DNA of 50,109 bases, taken from the NCBI GenBank assembly GCA_002359495.1, contig DENB01000053.1, positions 30,167 to 80,275 of the forward strand. The letters run 5' to 3'. Positions within the stretch are counted from its first letter, which is position 1, and every line of letters begins with the position of its first letter. Both the position numbers and the translations under genes were made by a program. This document shows positions 7,619 through 19,234 of this stretch, in pieces. The notes beneath the pieces were generated by a model. The model did not search any database. It was given only the letters and a program-made list of their open reading frames with translations, and was not told the DNA's origin. The DNA comes from Enterobacteriaceae bacterium UBA2655. Lineage in GTDB: Bacteria > Pseudomonadota > Gammaproteobacteria > Enterobacterales > Enterobacteriaceae.

Positions 7619-10600
7619 TCAGAGCAGCTCCAGCAGCGCCTGCAACGGATGGCGCATGCCGTTCCCCTCGACGCGCTTCACCTGGCTGCGGCAGGAGTAG
7701 CCGGTCGCCAGACAGCGCTGACGCGGCAGCCTTTGCAGCTGCGGATGCCAGGAGAGTGCATAGATGCCGAGCGAATTGTCGAGGTTTTTGCTTTCATGGC
7801 CGTAAGTGCCCGCCATGCCGCAGCAGCCGACGTTAATGTTTTCCAGCCTGGCGCCGAAGCGGGCAAAAATATCCTGCCACTGGTTCGGCGTGCCCGGCAG
7901 CGCGGTCACTTCCGTACAGTGGGCGAACAGATACCAGGCTTCGCCGCCGACCGGCTGGCTTTCGCGACCGGCAACCGCCTGCTGTAGCCACTCCTGCACC
8001 AGCAACACCTCGAACTCGCCGCGCGCTTCGCCCAACGTCTGACGATATTCATCGCGATAACAGAGCACCGTCGCGGGTTCGACCCCCACCATCGGCGCGC
8101 CCAGCTTCGCCACGCGGTTGAGAAATTCAGCGGTTTTGCCAGCGGTACGGGCAAAGCGCTGCAAAAAGCCCTTCACATGCTGGGCTTTGCCGTTCGGCGA
8201 GAAAGGCAGCAATACCGGCTGGAAACCGAGCTTTTCAATAAGTTTGATCGTATCGGCGACCAGCTGCGCTTCGTAATAGCTGGTAAAAGGATCCTGCACC
8301 ACCAGCACCACGTTAGCGCGCTGAGACGGCGTCATCGCCTCCAGCTGCTCCAGCGTCAGACTCATTGCGGGATGACCGGCGAGCTGCTGTTTCAGCGTCG
8401 GCGACGAGAGCAGCGGCAAATCGACCATGCCGATGCGGGTCTTGCTCAGCTCGCGCATCCAGGGCTGTTTCAGGAAGAAGTTAAACACCCCCGGCGCCTT
8501 CGCCATCAGCGGCGCGTAGCTCTCCACTGCGGAAACCAGATGATCGCTGACCGGCCGTAAATAGCGGGTGTGGTACAGCTGCAAAAAGCGCGAACGGAAG
8601 TTCGGCACGTCGATTTTAATCGGACACTGGGTCGAGCAGGCTTTACAGGCCAGACAGCCCGACATCGCCTCTTTGACTTCATGGGAGAAATCATATTCCC
8701 CTTTCTTCGCATGCCAGCTGTTGCGCGTGCGCGCAATAAAAGCGCGCAGACTGATACGTTGCTCGGGCAGCGCCTGTTCCAGCGCCAGCGGGTCTACGCC
8801 CTGGTCCGCCAGCAAGCGCAGCCATTCGCGCGTCAGCGTCGCGCGCCCTTTCGGCGAGTGAATGCGGTCGCGGGTAATCTTCATCGACGGACACATCGGG
8901 CTGCGCGCATCGAAGTTAAAACAGAGGCCGTTGCCGTTGCACTCCATCGCGCCGCGCCAGTCATTACGCACCCTGAGCGGAATTTGTCGATCCCAGCTGC
9001 CGCGCGTTTCAGCGTCCACCTGCATCATCGGCTCTTTGCTGTCGACGGGCGTACAGATTTTCCCGGGATTCAGGCGGTTCAGCGGATCGAAGGCGGTTTT
9101 GATGCGGCGCAGCTCGTCGAACAGCGTTTCGCCGAAAAAAGCCGGACTGTACTGGGCGCGAAAACCTTTACCATGCTCGCCCCACAGCAAGCCGCCATAG
9201 CGCGCCGTCAGCGCCACTACCTCATCGGAGATCTGTTTCATCAGCATCTCCTGCTGCGGATCGCACATATCCAGCGCGGGCCGCACATGCAGCACGCCGG
9301 CATCGACGTGGCCGAACATGCCGTAGCTCAGACCATGGCTGTCCAGCAGCGCGCGGAAATCGACGATATAATCCGCCAGGTTTTCCGGCGGCACGGCGGT
9401 ATCCTCGACAAAAGGAATCGGCTTGGCGCGCCCTTTGGCGTTGCCCAGCAGCCCCACCGCTTTTTTACGCATGTTATAGATGCGCTCAACGCCTTCGGGA
9501 TCCTGGCAAAGCTGCCAGCCGATCACGCCGCCCTGCCGCTCCTCCATCAGCCTGTCGAGGCGCGCGCACAGCGCGGCGACCTGCTGTTCGATCAGTTCGG
9601 CGTCGTTGCCGGCGAACTCGACGATATTCAGCCCCAGCATCTCTTTATCGGCAACGTCGGTAATGAATTCGCGCACCGAATGCCAGACGATATCTTCGCG
9701 CGCCAGGTTGAGCACTTTGGAATCGACGGTCTCCACCGACAGCGCTTTCGCCTCTACCATAAAGGGGGCGTTGCGCAGCGCGGAATCGAACGAGTCATAT
9801 TTGATATTGACCAGCCGACGCACTTTCGGCAGCGGCGTGATATCCAGCCGCGCCTCGCTGATAAACGCCAGCGTGCCTTCGGCGCCGCAGAGCAGCCGTG
9901 TCAGGTCGAAGGTTTGCATATCGTCGCTGAAAACATGGCGCAGATCGTAACCGGTCAGGAAACGATTGAGCTTAGGAAACTTTTCCAGAATAAGCTGGCG
10001 CCGCTCCCGGCAGCGCGTCAGCACCGTCTGGTAGATGCGGCCTTCCGGCGTCTGTTCCTGCGCCAGGCTTTCCGCCAACGCCACGGGCATCGGCCGGGTA
10101 TCGAGAATATCGCCGCCCAGCAGCACGGCGCGCAGGCCCAGCACATGATCGGAGGTTTTCCCGTAAACCAGCGATCCCTGGCCGGAGGCATCGGTATTGA
10201 TCATGCCGCCCAGCGTCGCGCGGTTGCTGGTGGAGAGCTCCGGCGAGAAGAAGAAGCCGAACGGCTTCAGCCAGGCATTAAGCTGATCTTTGACGACGCC
10301 TGCTTCCACCCGCACCCATCCCTGCTCGGTATTGATCTCAAGGATGCGGTTCATGTAGCGCGACATATCCACCACGATGTTCTGATTCAGCGACTGTCCG
10401 TTAGTGCCGGTGCCGCCGCCGCGCGGGGTAAACACCAGGCTGGCGAAACGCGCTTCGCCCGCGACGCGCGCAATCAGCGCCACGTCGGCAGTGGAACGGG
10501 GAAAAAGCACGGCGTCCGGCAGGAGCTGGTAGATGCTGTTGTCGGTAGACATGGTCAGGCGATCGGCGTAACTGGTGGCGCTGTCGCCGGTGAAACCCTG

Positions 10601-10672
10601 CTCTTTGAGCGCCTGCAGGAATGTCAGCACCAGTTGAATAAGGCCTGGCGCCTGAGAAATCTGTGGGATCAT
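7619..10672 (-). CDS. ydiJ: YdiJ, FAD/4Fe-4S 2-hydroxyacid dehydrogenase (D-2-hydroxyglutarate dehydrogenase type)
   Basis: The product has 1017 residues, one fewer than E. coli YdiJ as I recall it, and is nearly collinear with it. An FAD-binding PCMH domain (about 50-280, with TPRGGGTGTNGQ) is followed by an FAD-oxidase C-terminal domain (HVDAGVLHVRP). Next comes a 4Fe-4S motif, CLACKACSTQCP (about residues 665-680), and a C-terminal CCG-type domain (VGCCGMAGTYGHE). YdiJ-type enzymes oxidise D-2-hydroxyglutarate and related D-2-hydroxyacids, passing electrons on through the Fe-S cluster; the substrate here is inferred from the family. The gene stands alone. Needing a cluster, it is a plausible client of the neighbouring Suf system. 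Confidence 0.92.
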   Translation of the reverse strand: MIPQISQAPGLIQLVLTFLQALKEQGFTGDSATSYADRLTMSTDNSIYQLLPDAVLFPRSTADVALIARVAGEARFASLVFTPRGGGTGTNGQSLNQNIVVDMSRYMNRILEINTEQGWVRVEAGVVKDQLNAWLKPFGFFFSPELSTSNRATLGGMINTDASGQGSLVYGKTSDHVLGLRAVLLGGDILDTRPMPVALAESLAQEQTPEGRIYQTVLTRCRERRQLILEKFPKLNRFLTGYDLRHVFSDDMQTFDLTRLLCGAEGTLAFISEARLDITPLPKVRRLVNIKYDSFDSALRNAPFMVEAKALSVETVDSKVLNLAREDIVWHSVREFITDVADKEMLGLNIVEFAGNDAELIEQQVAALCARLDRLMEERQGGVIGWQLCQDPEGVERIYNMRKKAVGLLGNAKGRAKPIPFVEDTAVPPENLADYIVDFRALLDSHGLSYGMFGHVDAGVLHVRPALDMCDPQQEMLMKQISDEVVALTARYGGLLWGEHGKGFRAQYSPAFFGETLFDELRRIKTAFDPLNRLNPGKICTPVDSKEPMMQVDAETRGSWDRQIPLRVRNDWRGAMECNGNGLCFNFDARSPMCPSMKITRDRIHSPKGRATLTREWLRLLADQGVDPLALEQALPEQRISLRAFIARTRNSWHAKKGEYDFSHEVKEAMSGCLACKACSTQCPIKIDVPNFRSRFLQLYHTRYLRPVSDHLVSAVESYAPLMAKAPGVFNFFLKQPWMRELSKTRIGMVDLPLLSSPTLKQQLAGHPAMSLTLEQLEAMTPSQRANVVLVVQDPFTSYYEAQLVADTIKLIEKLGFQPVLLPFSPNGKAQHVKGFLQRFARTAGKTAEFLNRVAKLGAPMVGVEPATVLCYRDEYRQTLGEARGEFEVLLVQEWLQQAVAGRESQPVGGEAWYLFAHCTEVTALPGTPNQWQDIFARFGARLENINVGCCGMAGTYGHESKNLDNSLGIYALSWHPQLQRLPRQRCLATGYSCRSQVKRVEGNGMRHPLQALLELL

Positions 10673-10881
10673 TATTGGGTGACCGAGATGTTGGAAACGT
10701 TTGCGTCTGTCTGTTTTAGTGAATCTCCCGTTTTATCACATTTTTAACACGCCTGCTGTTTTTTCAGAAAAGGCGGCAGCCCGGCTTTTACCTCTGTCTT
10801 AACGCCAGGAAATACCTCATCATGACGCCGGGCCTGTTATGCCTACAGGGTAAAGGATTTAATTGAGGTCGATGATTTTTT

Positions 10882-11997
10882 ATGAAAAACCTGCAACGTG
10901 GCAAGGATTTACCGCAGATTCTATTCACTCTGATGTTCATTCTGTTAATGATCGTCGCCTGTATCTGGGTAGTTCAGCCGTTTATTCTTGGATTTGCCTG
11001 GGCCAGCATGGTGGTTATCGCCACCTGGCCGTTGATGTTAAAGCTACAAAGCTGGCTCTGGGGCCGCCGTACGCTGGCGGTGATTGTCATGACCATTATT
11101 TTGCTGCTGCTGTTTATTATTCCCATCGCGCTGCTGGTTAACAGTCTCATCGATAACAGCGCGCCGGTGATCGGCTGGGTGACCTCAGGCCATATGCAGT
11201 TGCCGCAGCTGACCTGGCTGAACGATATTCCGCTGGCGGGCGACAAACTCTACGCCAGCTATCAGAAGCTGGTGGCGGGCGGCGGCTCTGCGCTGATGGC
11301 CAAGCTGCAGCCGTACGTCGGCCGCACCACCGGCTTCTTTGTGGCGCAGGCGGGCCATTTCGGCCGCTTTATGGTGCATCTCGGCCTGATGCTGCTTTTC
11401 AGCGTGCTGCTTTACTGGCGCGGCGAACAGGTCGGCAACGGCATCCGGCATTTCGCCTTTCGCATGGCGGGCCGCCGCGGCGACGCCGCCGTGTTGCTGG
11501 CGGGACAGGCGATCCGCGCCGTGGCGTTGGGCGTGGTGGTGACCGCGCTGGTTCAGGGCGTATTAGGCGGCATCGGGCTGGCGCTGTCGGGCATTCCCTA
11601 TGCCACGCTGTTAACCGTGCTGATGATTTTGTTCTGCCTGGTGCAGCTCGGCCCTTTGCCGGTGCTGGTGCCGGCGATCATCTGGCTCTACTGGAGCGGC
11701 GATACCACCTGGGGCACGGTACTGCTGGTATGGAGTTGCGTGGTGGGTACGCTGGATAACGTGCTGCGCCCGGTCCTGATCCGTATGGGCGCCGATCTGC
11801 CGATGCTGTTAATTCTGTCCGGCGTTATCGGCGGGCTGGTGGCGTTCGGCATGATTGGGCTGTTTATCGGCCCGGTGGTGCTGGCCGTCTCCTATCGGCT
11901 GGTTTCAGTCTGGATGCATGAAGCGCCCGCGCCGGAAGATAGCCCACAAACCGTGGTGGGAGAGCTGGCCGAGCACGAGGAAGAAATTCACCCCTGA
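10882..11997 (+). CDS. ydiK: YdiK, AI-2E/PerM family inner membrane permease
   Basis: This 371-residue membrane protein has about eight hydrophobic segments in the AI-2E transporter (PerM) pattern: two or three near the N-terminus, a soluble stretch (about 90-170), then a C-terminal membrane cluster with conserved ALVQGVLGGIG and LDNVLRP motifs. E. coli YdiK has 370 residues and an unknown substrate. The ATG at 10882 gives the family N-terminus; the nearest GAGG lies about 14 bases upstream, a long spacing. The gene precedes rprA as in E. coli. Confidence 0.92.
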   Translation: MKNLQRGKDLPQILFTLMFILLMIVACIWVVQPFILGFAWASMVVIATWPLMLKLQSWLWGRRTLAVIVMTIILLLLFIIPIALLVNSLIDNSAPVIGWVTSGHMQLPQLTWLNDIPLAGDKLYASYQKLVAGGGSALMAKLQPYVGRTTGFFVAQAGHFGRFMVHLGLMLLFSVLLYWRGEQVGNGIRHFAFRMAGRRGDAAVLLAGQAIRAVALGVVVTALVQGVLGGIGLALSGIPYATLLTVLMILFCLVQLGPLPVLVPAIIWLYWSGDTTWGTVLLVWSCVVGTLDNVLRPVLIRMGADLPMLLILSGVIGGLVAFGMIGLFIGPVVLAVSYRLVSVWMHEAPAPEDSPQTVVGELAEHEEEIHP

Positions 11998-12006
11998 TGT
12001 TTCATC

Positions 12007-12038
12007 AAGGCGGTTTACGCGCTTTAACCGCCTTTCTT
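12007..12038 (+). terminator. Terminator of ydiK
   Basis: AAGGCGGTT (12007-12015) pairs with AACCGCCTT (12026-12034), followed by TCTT, eleven bases after the ydiK stop. Confidence 0.75.
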
Positions 12039-12200
12039 AGTTGCGCCGCTTTAGTAAATTTTTTCATTAATGATTTTTAAGAAAAAACGCAGATTTCAGC
12101 GCTTATCGCCTGTTTCCCTGATGTAATGATTATTTTTTGCACTGTATTGAGCATAAAATGCGCGAAACGGCATGACAAAATATAATTGGCTTTAAACTAA

Positions 12201-12214
12201 TAAGAGGATTCTTA
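12201..12214 (+). promoter_or_regulatory. RcsB-type box of rprA
   Basis: TAAGAGGATTCTTA is an imperfect palindrome of the Rcs box form, placed about 36-49 bases before the expected rprA 5' end. rprA is a known RcsB-activated gene. A possible -10, TAACAT (12238-12243), lies downstream. Position and shape fit well. Confidence 0.7.
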
Positions 12215-12249
12215 AAGACTGCGAGAGCGGCTGTGAATAACATGAGTCA

Positions 12250-12357
12250 TATGTTTGAAATCAACCCCCTGATTTTCTAAACAACCCTCTTCCCCTGAGT
12301 AAAGTGAAGAATTGCTGTGTGTAGTCTTTGCCCATCCCCTGTGATGGGCTTTTTTTT
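12250..12357 (+). ncRNA. rprA: Small regulatory RNA RprA
   Basis: The 3' half is almost the same as E. coli RprA: CCCCTGAGT, then AATTGCTGTGTGTAGTC, TTTGCCCATC, and the hairpin GCCCATC (12330-12336) / GATGGGC (12343-12349) with an eight-T tail. RprA is an Hfq-binding RNA that base-pairs with the rpoS leader to raise RpoS translation and also represses csgD and others. The 5' stem-loop differs from E. coli. The 5' end is set from the usual length of about 106-108 nt. Its place after ydiK is the E. coli locus. Confidence 0.93.
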
Positions 12358-12377
12358 GCCTTAAATCCAACCTTCCC

Positions 12378-12440
12378 GGTGCTGGCGCGCCCTGACGTAA
12401 CGGGGTTTGCGCGCTTTAAGAGGGCTTTCGCGCCAGCACC
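12378..12440. repeat. 12-bp perfect inverted repeat with 39-base loop
   Basis: GGTGCTGGCGCG (12378-12389) is the exact reverse complement of CGCGCCAGCACC (12429-12440). No T run follows on either strand, so it does not look like a terminator. Its function is unknown. Confidence 0.7.
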
Positions 12441-12686
12441 AGATTCCTCTGCCCGCTTTGCCTGGGTTGCGTCCGCGCTTCGTTAAAGTATTAAGCCGCA
12501 TTACGCTTTTATATGGCTCGCTGAAGTCGCTCTGCGCGGCGTAATTACCCTGCAGCCGCTTGCGTTTCGTCTGTGTTTCCCGCAGGTTAGGCGCTTTGCG
12601 GTGGAAATCGGCGGGAAAAGGTCATTTTGTTTATGAGATCTTATCAAATCTGTCGCAGGGCGCTTTTTCCTGTTTTCCGCATCGAT

Positions 12687-12714
12687 AAAAAAAGCGGAGC
12701 TAAATCGCTCCGCT
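12687..12714 (-). terminator. Terminator of ppsA
   Basis: AGCGGAGC (12693-12700) pairs with GCTCCGCT (12707-12714). On the minus strand the stem is followed by a T run (12692-12687), 65 bases after the ppsA stop. Confidence 0.88.
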
Positions 12715-12778
12715 CAGGTCACTCGTTTTTGTCGGATCAGGAGAAAAGCTTATTTCCCCGCCCGCTCTTTGCCGCGCG

Positions 12779-15169
<2,391 letters not shown>

Positions 15170-15625
15170 TGAGCTTATCCTTTTAAGATTGAATGGGTCT
15201 TATGGAACAAATTGCTATTTGCAAAATGAGTCTGGCACAAAGGTTATATAAAGACTAAGAGTTGAATCGTTAAAGCAGGGAAAGAATGGCAGTTTCAGAT
15301 TTTTAACCCTGCTTTTTTACCGTTGCGCGACGCGTTACCTTAGAACCCGGTTGTGGCCGCTTTAAAAAGCGCTTAAATTCAATCGCTAAATCGCAGGCGG
15401 GCATGGCATAAACGGATTTTGCGTCACAGCCTTTGTTTACGGAAAAAAAGATAATGCACAAAGAAAAAAGAAACGCCTTTTCATTATTTCATTATTTTTT
15501 CGGCGCAATCCGAATAAAAAATAAATCCTTCAAAAGATAATAGTATGGATTTTTTATTTTATGCTGAGTTGCCGATACGTCTGTTTTAATCATGCCGTTT
15601 ATGCTTGCTGACCGCAGGAGTCATT
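15170..15625. promoter_or_regulatory. Divergent ppsA/ppsR control region
   Basis: This 456-base AT-rich interval has no credible gene. It holds the Cra-like site described separately and a possible ppsA -10, TATAAC (minus strand, 15248-15243). On the ppsR side are several A/T tracts (about 15440-15560), typical of bent or H-NS-bound DNA, but I could not fix a promoter there. Confidence 0.5.
15261..15274. promoter_or_regulatory. Cra (FruR)-type operator upstream of ppsA
   Basis: GTTGAATCGTTAAA fits the Cra consensus RSTGAAWCSNTHHW at 13 of 14 positions. In E. coli, Cra activates ppsA from a site upstream of the promoter; here the site lies about 20 bases upstream of a possible minus-strand -10. 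That Cra is the binder is inference from family knowledge. Confidence 0.65.
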
Positions 15626-16459
15626 ATGAATATGGCCACAGAAAGAAGTGTGTTTTATATCTCCGACGGCACCGCCATTACGGCTGAAGTGCTGGGACAT
15701 GCGGTGCTGTCGCAGTTTCCGGTCGGCACCAACAGCGTCACTCTGCCTTTTGTCGAAAACGTACAGCGGGCGCAGGCGGTAAAAGCGCAGATCAATGCGC
15801 TTTATCAGCAGAGCGGCGTGCGGCCGCTGGTGTTTTTCTCCATCGTGACGCCGGAGGTGCGGGAAATCATTCTGCAGAGCGACGGATTTTGTCAGGATAT
15901 CGTCCAGGCGCTGGTCGCCCCGCTGCAGCAGGAGCTGGGGCTGGCGCCCACGCCGGAGGCGCACCGCACGCACGGCCTGACGGCCAGCAATCTGGGCAAG
16001 TATGACGCGCGCATCGCCGCTATCGACTATGCGCTGGCGCATGACGATGGAATTTCCTTACGCGGGCTGGATGAAGCGCAGGTCATTCTGCTGGGCGTCT
16101 CGCGCTGCGGCAAAACGCCCACCAGCCTGTACCTCGCCATGCAGTTCGGCGTGCGCGCCGCCAACTACCCCTTTATTGCCGACGATATGGATAACTTAAA
16201 GCTGCCTGCGGCGCTGCGGCCGCTCCAGCATAAGCTGTTCGGCCTCACCATCGAGCCGGAGCGTCTGGCGGCTATTCGTCAGGAGCGCGCCGAGAATACG
16301 CGCTACGCCTCGCTGCGCCAGTGTCGGATGGAAGTCGGCGAAGTAGAGGCGCTGTTCCGCACCCACCAGATTCGTTATCTCAACAGCACCAACTACTCGG
16401 TTGAAGAGATTGCGACCAAGATTCTCGACATTATGGGCCTGGCGCGCCGCATGTTCTGA
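15626..16459 (+). CDS. ppsR: PEP synthase regulatory protein PpsR (kinase/pyrophosphorylase, DUF299)
   Basis: PpsR is a bifunctional enzyme: it inactivates PpsA by ADP-dependent threonine phosphorylation and reactivates it by phosphate-dependent removal of the phosphate. The 277 residues equal the E. coli length. The P-loop is GVSRCGKT (157-164), preceded by the conserved HRTHGL and [16 protein letters not shown] motifs. The ATG at 15626 is preferred over an upstream TTG because it has a GCAGGAG ribosome site and gives the family N-terminus. Confidence 0.96.
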   Translation: MNMATERSVFYISDGTAITAEVLGHAVLSQFPVGTNSVTLPFVENVQRAQAVKAQINALYQQSGVRPLVFFSIVTPEVREIILQSDGFCQDIVQALVAPLQQELGLAPTPEAHRTHGLTASNLGKYDARIAAIDYALAHDDGISLRGLDEAQVILLGVSRCGKTPTSLYLAMQFGVRAANYPFIADDMDNLKLPAALRPLQHKLFGLTIEPERLAAIRQERAENTRYASLRQCRMEVGEVEALFRTHQIRYLNSTNYSVEEIATKILDIMGLARRMF

Positions 16460-16466
16460 TCTTCGC

Positions 16467-16514
16467 GACGGCGGCAGGCGCGGTTGTAAAGGCGAGCTGC
16501 CGTCTGGCTTTTTT
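16467..16514 (+). terminator. Probable terminator of ppsR
   Basis: GACGG and CAG (16467-16477, with a three-base bulge) pair with CTGCCGTC (16497-16504), followed a few bases on by six T (16509-16514). Confidence 0.55.
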
Positions 16515-16533
16515 GCTTTTACCCGGCAACGGG

Positions 16534-16561
16534 TTGAATCTGCACGCTAATGGTTTATTGT
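16534..16561 (+). promoter_or_regulatory. Probable aroH promoter
   Basis: TTGAAT (16534-16539) and TATTGT (16556-16561) are spaced by 16 bases, about 57 bases before the aroH start. I do not see the CTAG-cored TrpR operator that overlaps the E. coli aroH promoter. Confidence 0.45.
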
Positions 16562-16617
16562 GCCCTCATTGCTTCCCGGTATTCCGCCGTTGCGAAGAAA
16601 AGATTTCAGAGAAAAGC

Positions 16618-17664
16618 ATGAATAAAACAGATGAACTGCGCTCTGCGCGCATCGGCGAGCTGGTGACGCCGGCCGCCCTTGCGCAGCAACACCCTCTTAC
16701 TCCAGCCATCGCCGACAGCGTGACCGCGGCCCGTCAGCGCATCGCCCGCATCCTAACCGGCGAGGATCGGCGCCTGCTGGTGATTATCGGCCCCTGCTCC
16801 CTGCACGATCCGCAGGCGGCGCTGGAGTACGCGCGTAAATTAAACCTGCTGCGCGAACGCTATCAGGATCAGCTGGAAATCGTTATGCGCGCCTATTTCG
16901 AAAAGCCGCGCACCGTCATCGGCTGGAAGGGGCTGATTTCCGATCCCGATCTCGACGGCAGCTTCGACGTCAATCGCGGCATCGGCATCGCCCGCCAACT
17001 ACTGCTGGAAATAAACGCGCTGGGCATGCCGACCGCGACGGAATTTCTCGATATGGTGATCGGGCAGTTTATCGCTGACTTGATTAGCTGGGGCGCCATC
17101 GGCGCGCGCACCACTGAAAGCCAGATCCACCGCGAAATGGCCTCCGCGCTCTCCTGCCCGGTAGGCTTTAAAAACGGCACCGACGGCAATGTCCGCATTG
17201 CGGTGGATGCGATTCGCGCCGCCCGCGTCAGCCATATGTTTTTATCGCCCGATAAAGATGGACGCATGACCATCTATCAGACCAGCGGCAATCCGCACGG
17301 TCATGTAATTTTGCGCGGCGGCAAGCAGCCTAACTATCAGGCGAAAGATATCGCGGCGGCGGCGGAAAGCCTGCGTGAGTTCAACCTGCCGGAGCGGCTG
17401 GTGATCGACTTCAGCCACGGCAACTGTCTGAAGCAGCATCGTCGCCAGCGCGACGTGGCGGAAGACGTTGCGCAACAAATCCGCAACGGTTCGAGGGCGA
17501 TCGCCGGCGTCATGATTGAAAGTTTTCTGCAGGAAGGGAATCAGCGCGTGATCGGCGGCCAGCCGCTGGTCTATGGCCAGTCGATTACCGATCCCTGCCT
17601 CGGCTGGGAAGATAGCGCCGGGGTGCTGGCGCTGCTGGCGGAGGCGACGGCAAGCCGCCTCTGA
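16618..17664 (+). CDS. aroH: 3-deoxy-7-phosphoheptulonate (DAHP) synthase, AroH (Trp-sensitive type)
   Basis: This enzyme condenses PEP with erythrose 4-phosphate in the first step of the shikimate pathway. The 348 residues match E. coli AroH from MNKTDELR onward. Conserved blocks include IIGPCSLHD, EKPRTVIGWKGLISDP, GARTTESQIHRE and DFSHGNC. The start at 16618 is set by the family N-terminus; a frame open 35 codons further up has no family counterpart. The locus beside ppsR, rather than those of aroF or aroG, supports the AroH assignment. The neighbouring PpsA supplies its substrate PEP. Confidence 0.93.
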   Translation: MNKTDELRSARIGELVTPAALAQQHPLTPAIADSVTAARQRIARILTGEDRRLLVIIGPCSLHDPQAALEYARKLNLLRERYQDQLEIVMRAYFEKPRTVIGWKGLISDPDLDGSFDVNRGIGIARQLLLEINALGMPTATEFLDMVIGQFIADLISWGAIGARTTESQIHREMASALSCPVGFKNGTDGNVRIAVDAIRAARVSHMFLSPDKDGRMTIYQTSGNPHGHVILRGGKQPNYQAKDIAAAAESLREFNLPERLVIDFSHGNCLKQHRRQRDVAEDVAQQIRNGSRAIAGVMIESFLQEGNQRVIGGQPLVYGQSITDPCLGWEDSAGVLALLAEATASRL

Positions 17665-17677
17665 CAGCCTGACCAGT

Positions 17678-19117
17678 TTAGCTGGAGCAGCTTACCTCCA
17701 GCTTTTTCCCCCAGTCCGGCGGGCGGCGCGTGAAGTCCGCCTCTGCCGGATTTTCGCTATAGGGCTGTTGCAGCGCCTGATGCAGGCGCTGCAACAGCGT
17801 CGTTTCATCCCGTTCGACCTCGTCAATGACCTGTTGCGCCAGATAGTTGCGCAACACCAGCGCCGGGTTGGCCGTTTTCATTACGCGCTGCCGCTCTTCA
17901 TCGGGACGATCTTCCTGCAACAGGCGCATACGGTAACGTTGATACCAGCCGTCAAAAGCGCTGCGATCGATAAACTCGTCGCGCAGCGGGGAGCGGCTCT
18001 CCTGCTGCAGCGTATCGCTCAGCAGACGGAAAGTCAGGGTATAGTCGCTGTGCTCCTGTGCCATCAGCGCAAGCAGCTCGCTGAGGATCGCGTTGTCCTG
18101 CTCGTCCGCGCTCAACAGTCCCAGCTTCGCGCGCATACGCTCGCCCCAGACGCGCATCAGCTCAGGCTCATACTGACTCAGCGCCTGCTTCAGCTGATCC
18201 ACGCTCAGCAACCCGGAGAGCGCATGGGCCAGCCGGTTGAGATTCCACAAGCCGATGGTCGGCTGGTTATTAAAGGCGTAGCGCCCCTGATAGTCGCTGT
18301 GATTGCAGATAAAGTCCGGCTGATAATCATCGAGGAAGCCGTACGGACCATAGTCGATCGTCAGGCCGAGAATCGACATATTGTCCGTGTTCATTACGCC
18401 ATGGGCGAACCCGACGCTTTGCCACAGCGCGATCAGGCTGGCGGTGCGCTTCACGATATCGGTAAACCAGAGCAGATAGCGATCGGCTTCCTGCTGCAGC
18501 GCAGGCCAGTGGTGGCGGATAGCGTAGTCGGCCAGCTGCTGAACCTTCTCCTGCTGGCCGGAGTAGAAAAAGTGTTCGAAATGACCAAAGCGCAGGTGGC
18601 TCTCCGCAATGCGCATCAGCATGGCGCCGCGCTCGGTGGTTTCGCGCCGCACCGGCTCGTCGCTGACGGCGATGCTCAGCGCGCGCGTGGTGGGGATCCC
18701 CAGATAATGCATCGCTTCGGAAGCGAGGAATTCCCGCACCGTCGAGCGGATAACCGCACGGCCATCGCCCATGCGCGAATAGGGAGTCAGGCCCGCGCCT
18801 TTCAGATGCCAGTCCAGCTTGCGGCCATCCTCAAGCTGCTGTTCGCCCAGCAGAATGCCGCGTCCGTCGCCCAGCTGCCCTGCCCAGACGCCGAACTGAT
18901 GGCCGCTGTAGACCTGCGCCAGCGGCACCATGCCGGGCAACAGATCGCGTCCGTACCAGACGCCGCCGCCCTCTTCGGTGAACAACGCGGCGTCCAGCGC
19001 CATCTCCGCCGCCAGCGGCGCGTTATGATAAAGCAAGCGGCCGCCGGTCAATGGCGTGGGCCGCAGCGCGCTGTAAAAGCCCGCCAGTTCCTGATGCCAG
19101 GTATTTGTAAACTGCAT
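17678..19117 (-). CDS. selO: Protein adenylyltransferase SelO (YdiU), pseudokinase fold
   Basis: SelO/YdiU transfers AMP to Ser/Thr/Tyr of target proteins using an inverted ATP orientation in a kinase-like fold; in E. coli it acts in redox stress. The 479 residues are close to the E. coli length. The signature stretch [11 protein letters not shown] (83-93), [18 protein letters not shown] (105-122, nucleotide-binding Lys106), GVMNTDNMS and [12 protein letters not shown] are all present. The C-terminus ends in VSCSS, where eukaryotic homologues carry selenocysteine and bacteria carry cysteine. It converges with aroH. Confidence 0.95.
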   Translation of the reverse strand: MQFTNTWHQELAGFYSALRPTPLTGGRLLYHNAPLAAEMALDAALFTEEGGGVWYGRDLLPGMVPLAQVYSGHQFGVWAGQLGDGRGILLGEQQLEDGRKLDWHLKGAGLTPYSRMGDGRAVIRSTVREFLASEAMHYLGIPTTRALSIAVSDEPVRRETTERGAMLMRIAESHLRFGHFEHFFYSGQQEKVQQLADYAIRHHWPALQQEADRYLLWFTDIVKRTASLIALWQSVGFAHGVMNTDNMSILGLTIDYGPYGFLDDYQPDFICNHSDYQGRYAFNNQPTIGLWNLNRLAHALSGLLSVDQLKQALSQYEPELMRVWGERMRAKLGLLSADEQDNAILSELLALMAQEHSDYTLTFRLLSDTLQQESRSPLRDEFIDRSAFDGWYQRYRMRLLQEDRPDEERQRVMKTANPALVLRNYLAQQVIDEVERDETTLLQRLHQALQQPYSENPAEADFTRRPPDWGKKLEVSCSS

Positions 19118-19234
19118 AGCGCCTCCCGATGCGCGCTGTCTTCGCCGGAGCGCAACAGCGACATCATGTCGGTAATAATTTGATTATTCTACCCAGTGTA
19201 ATGCCAGCGGCAAAAATAAGACAGGCAAGGCGTT

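Larger units (their letters stand above)
12358..12778. other. Gene-free interval between rprA and ppsA
   Basis: These 421 bases contain no open frame that I can support. The interval holds a perfect 12-bp inverted repeat (12378-12440) and, at its right end, the ppsA terminator. E. coli has the ydiLMN-ydiB-aroD-ydiF to ydiT genes here, so this may be the scar of a deletion or a non-insertion. I see no clear remnant of any of those genes. Confidence 0.6.

Noticed and set aside
8570..10747. Long plus-strand open frame (725 codons) opposite ydiJ
   Set aside because: It is the antisense of a fully collinear, conserved enzyme, is rich in Arg/Gln/His as high-GC antisense frames are, and has no ribosome site or family likeness.
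17573..19183. 536-codon plus-strand frame overlapping the aroH end and covering selO in antisense
   Set aside because: selO is clearly the real gene; the frame arises from codon bias.
19174..19188. AATAAT-TTG-ATTATT inverted repeat upstream of selO
   Set aside because: Low complexity A/T and short; expected by chance in promoter DNA.
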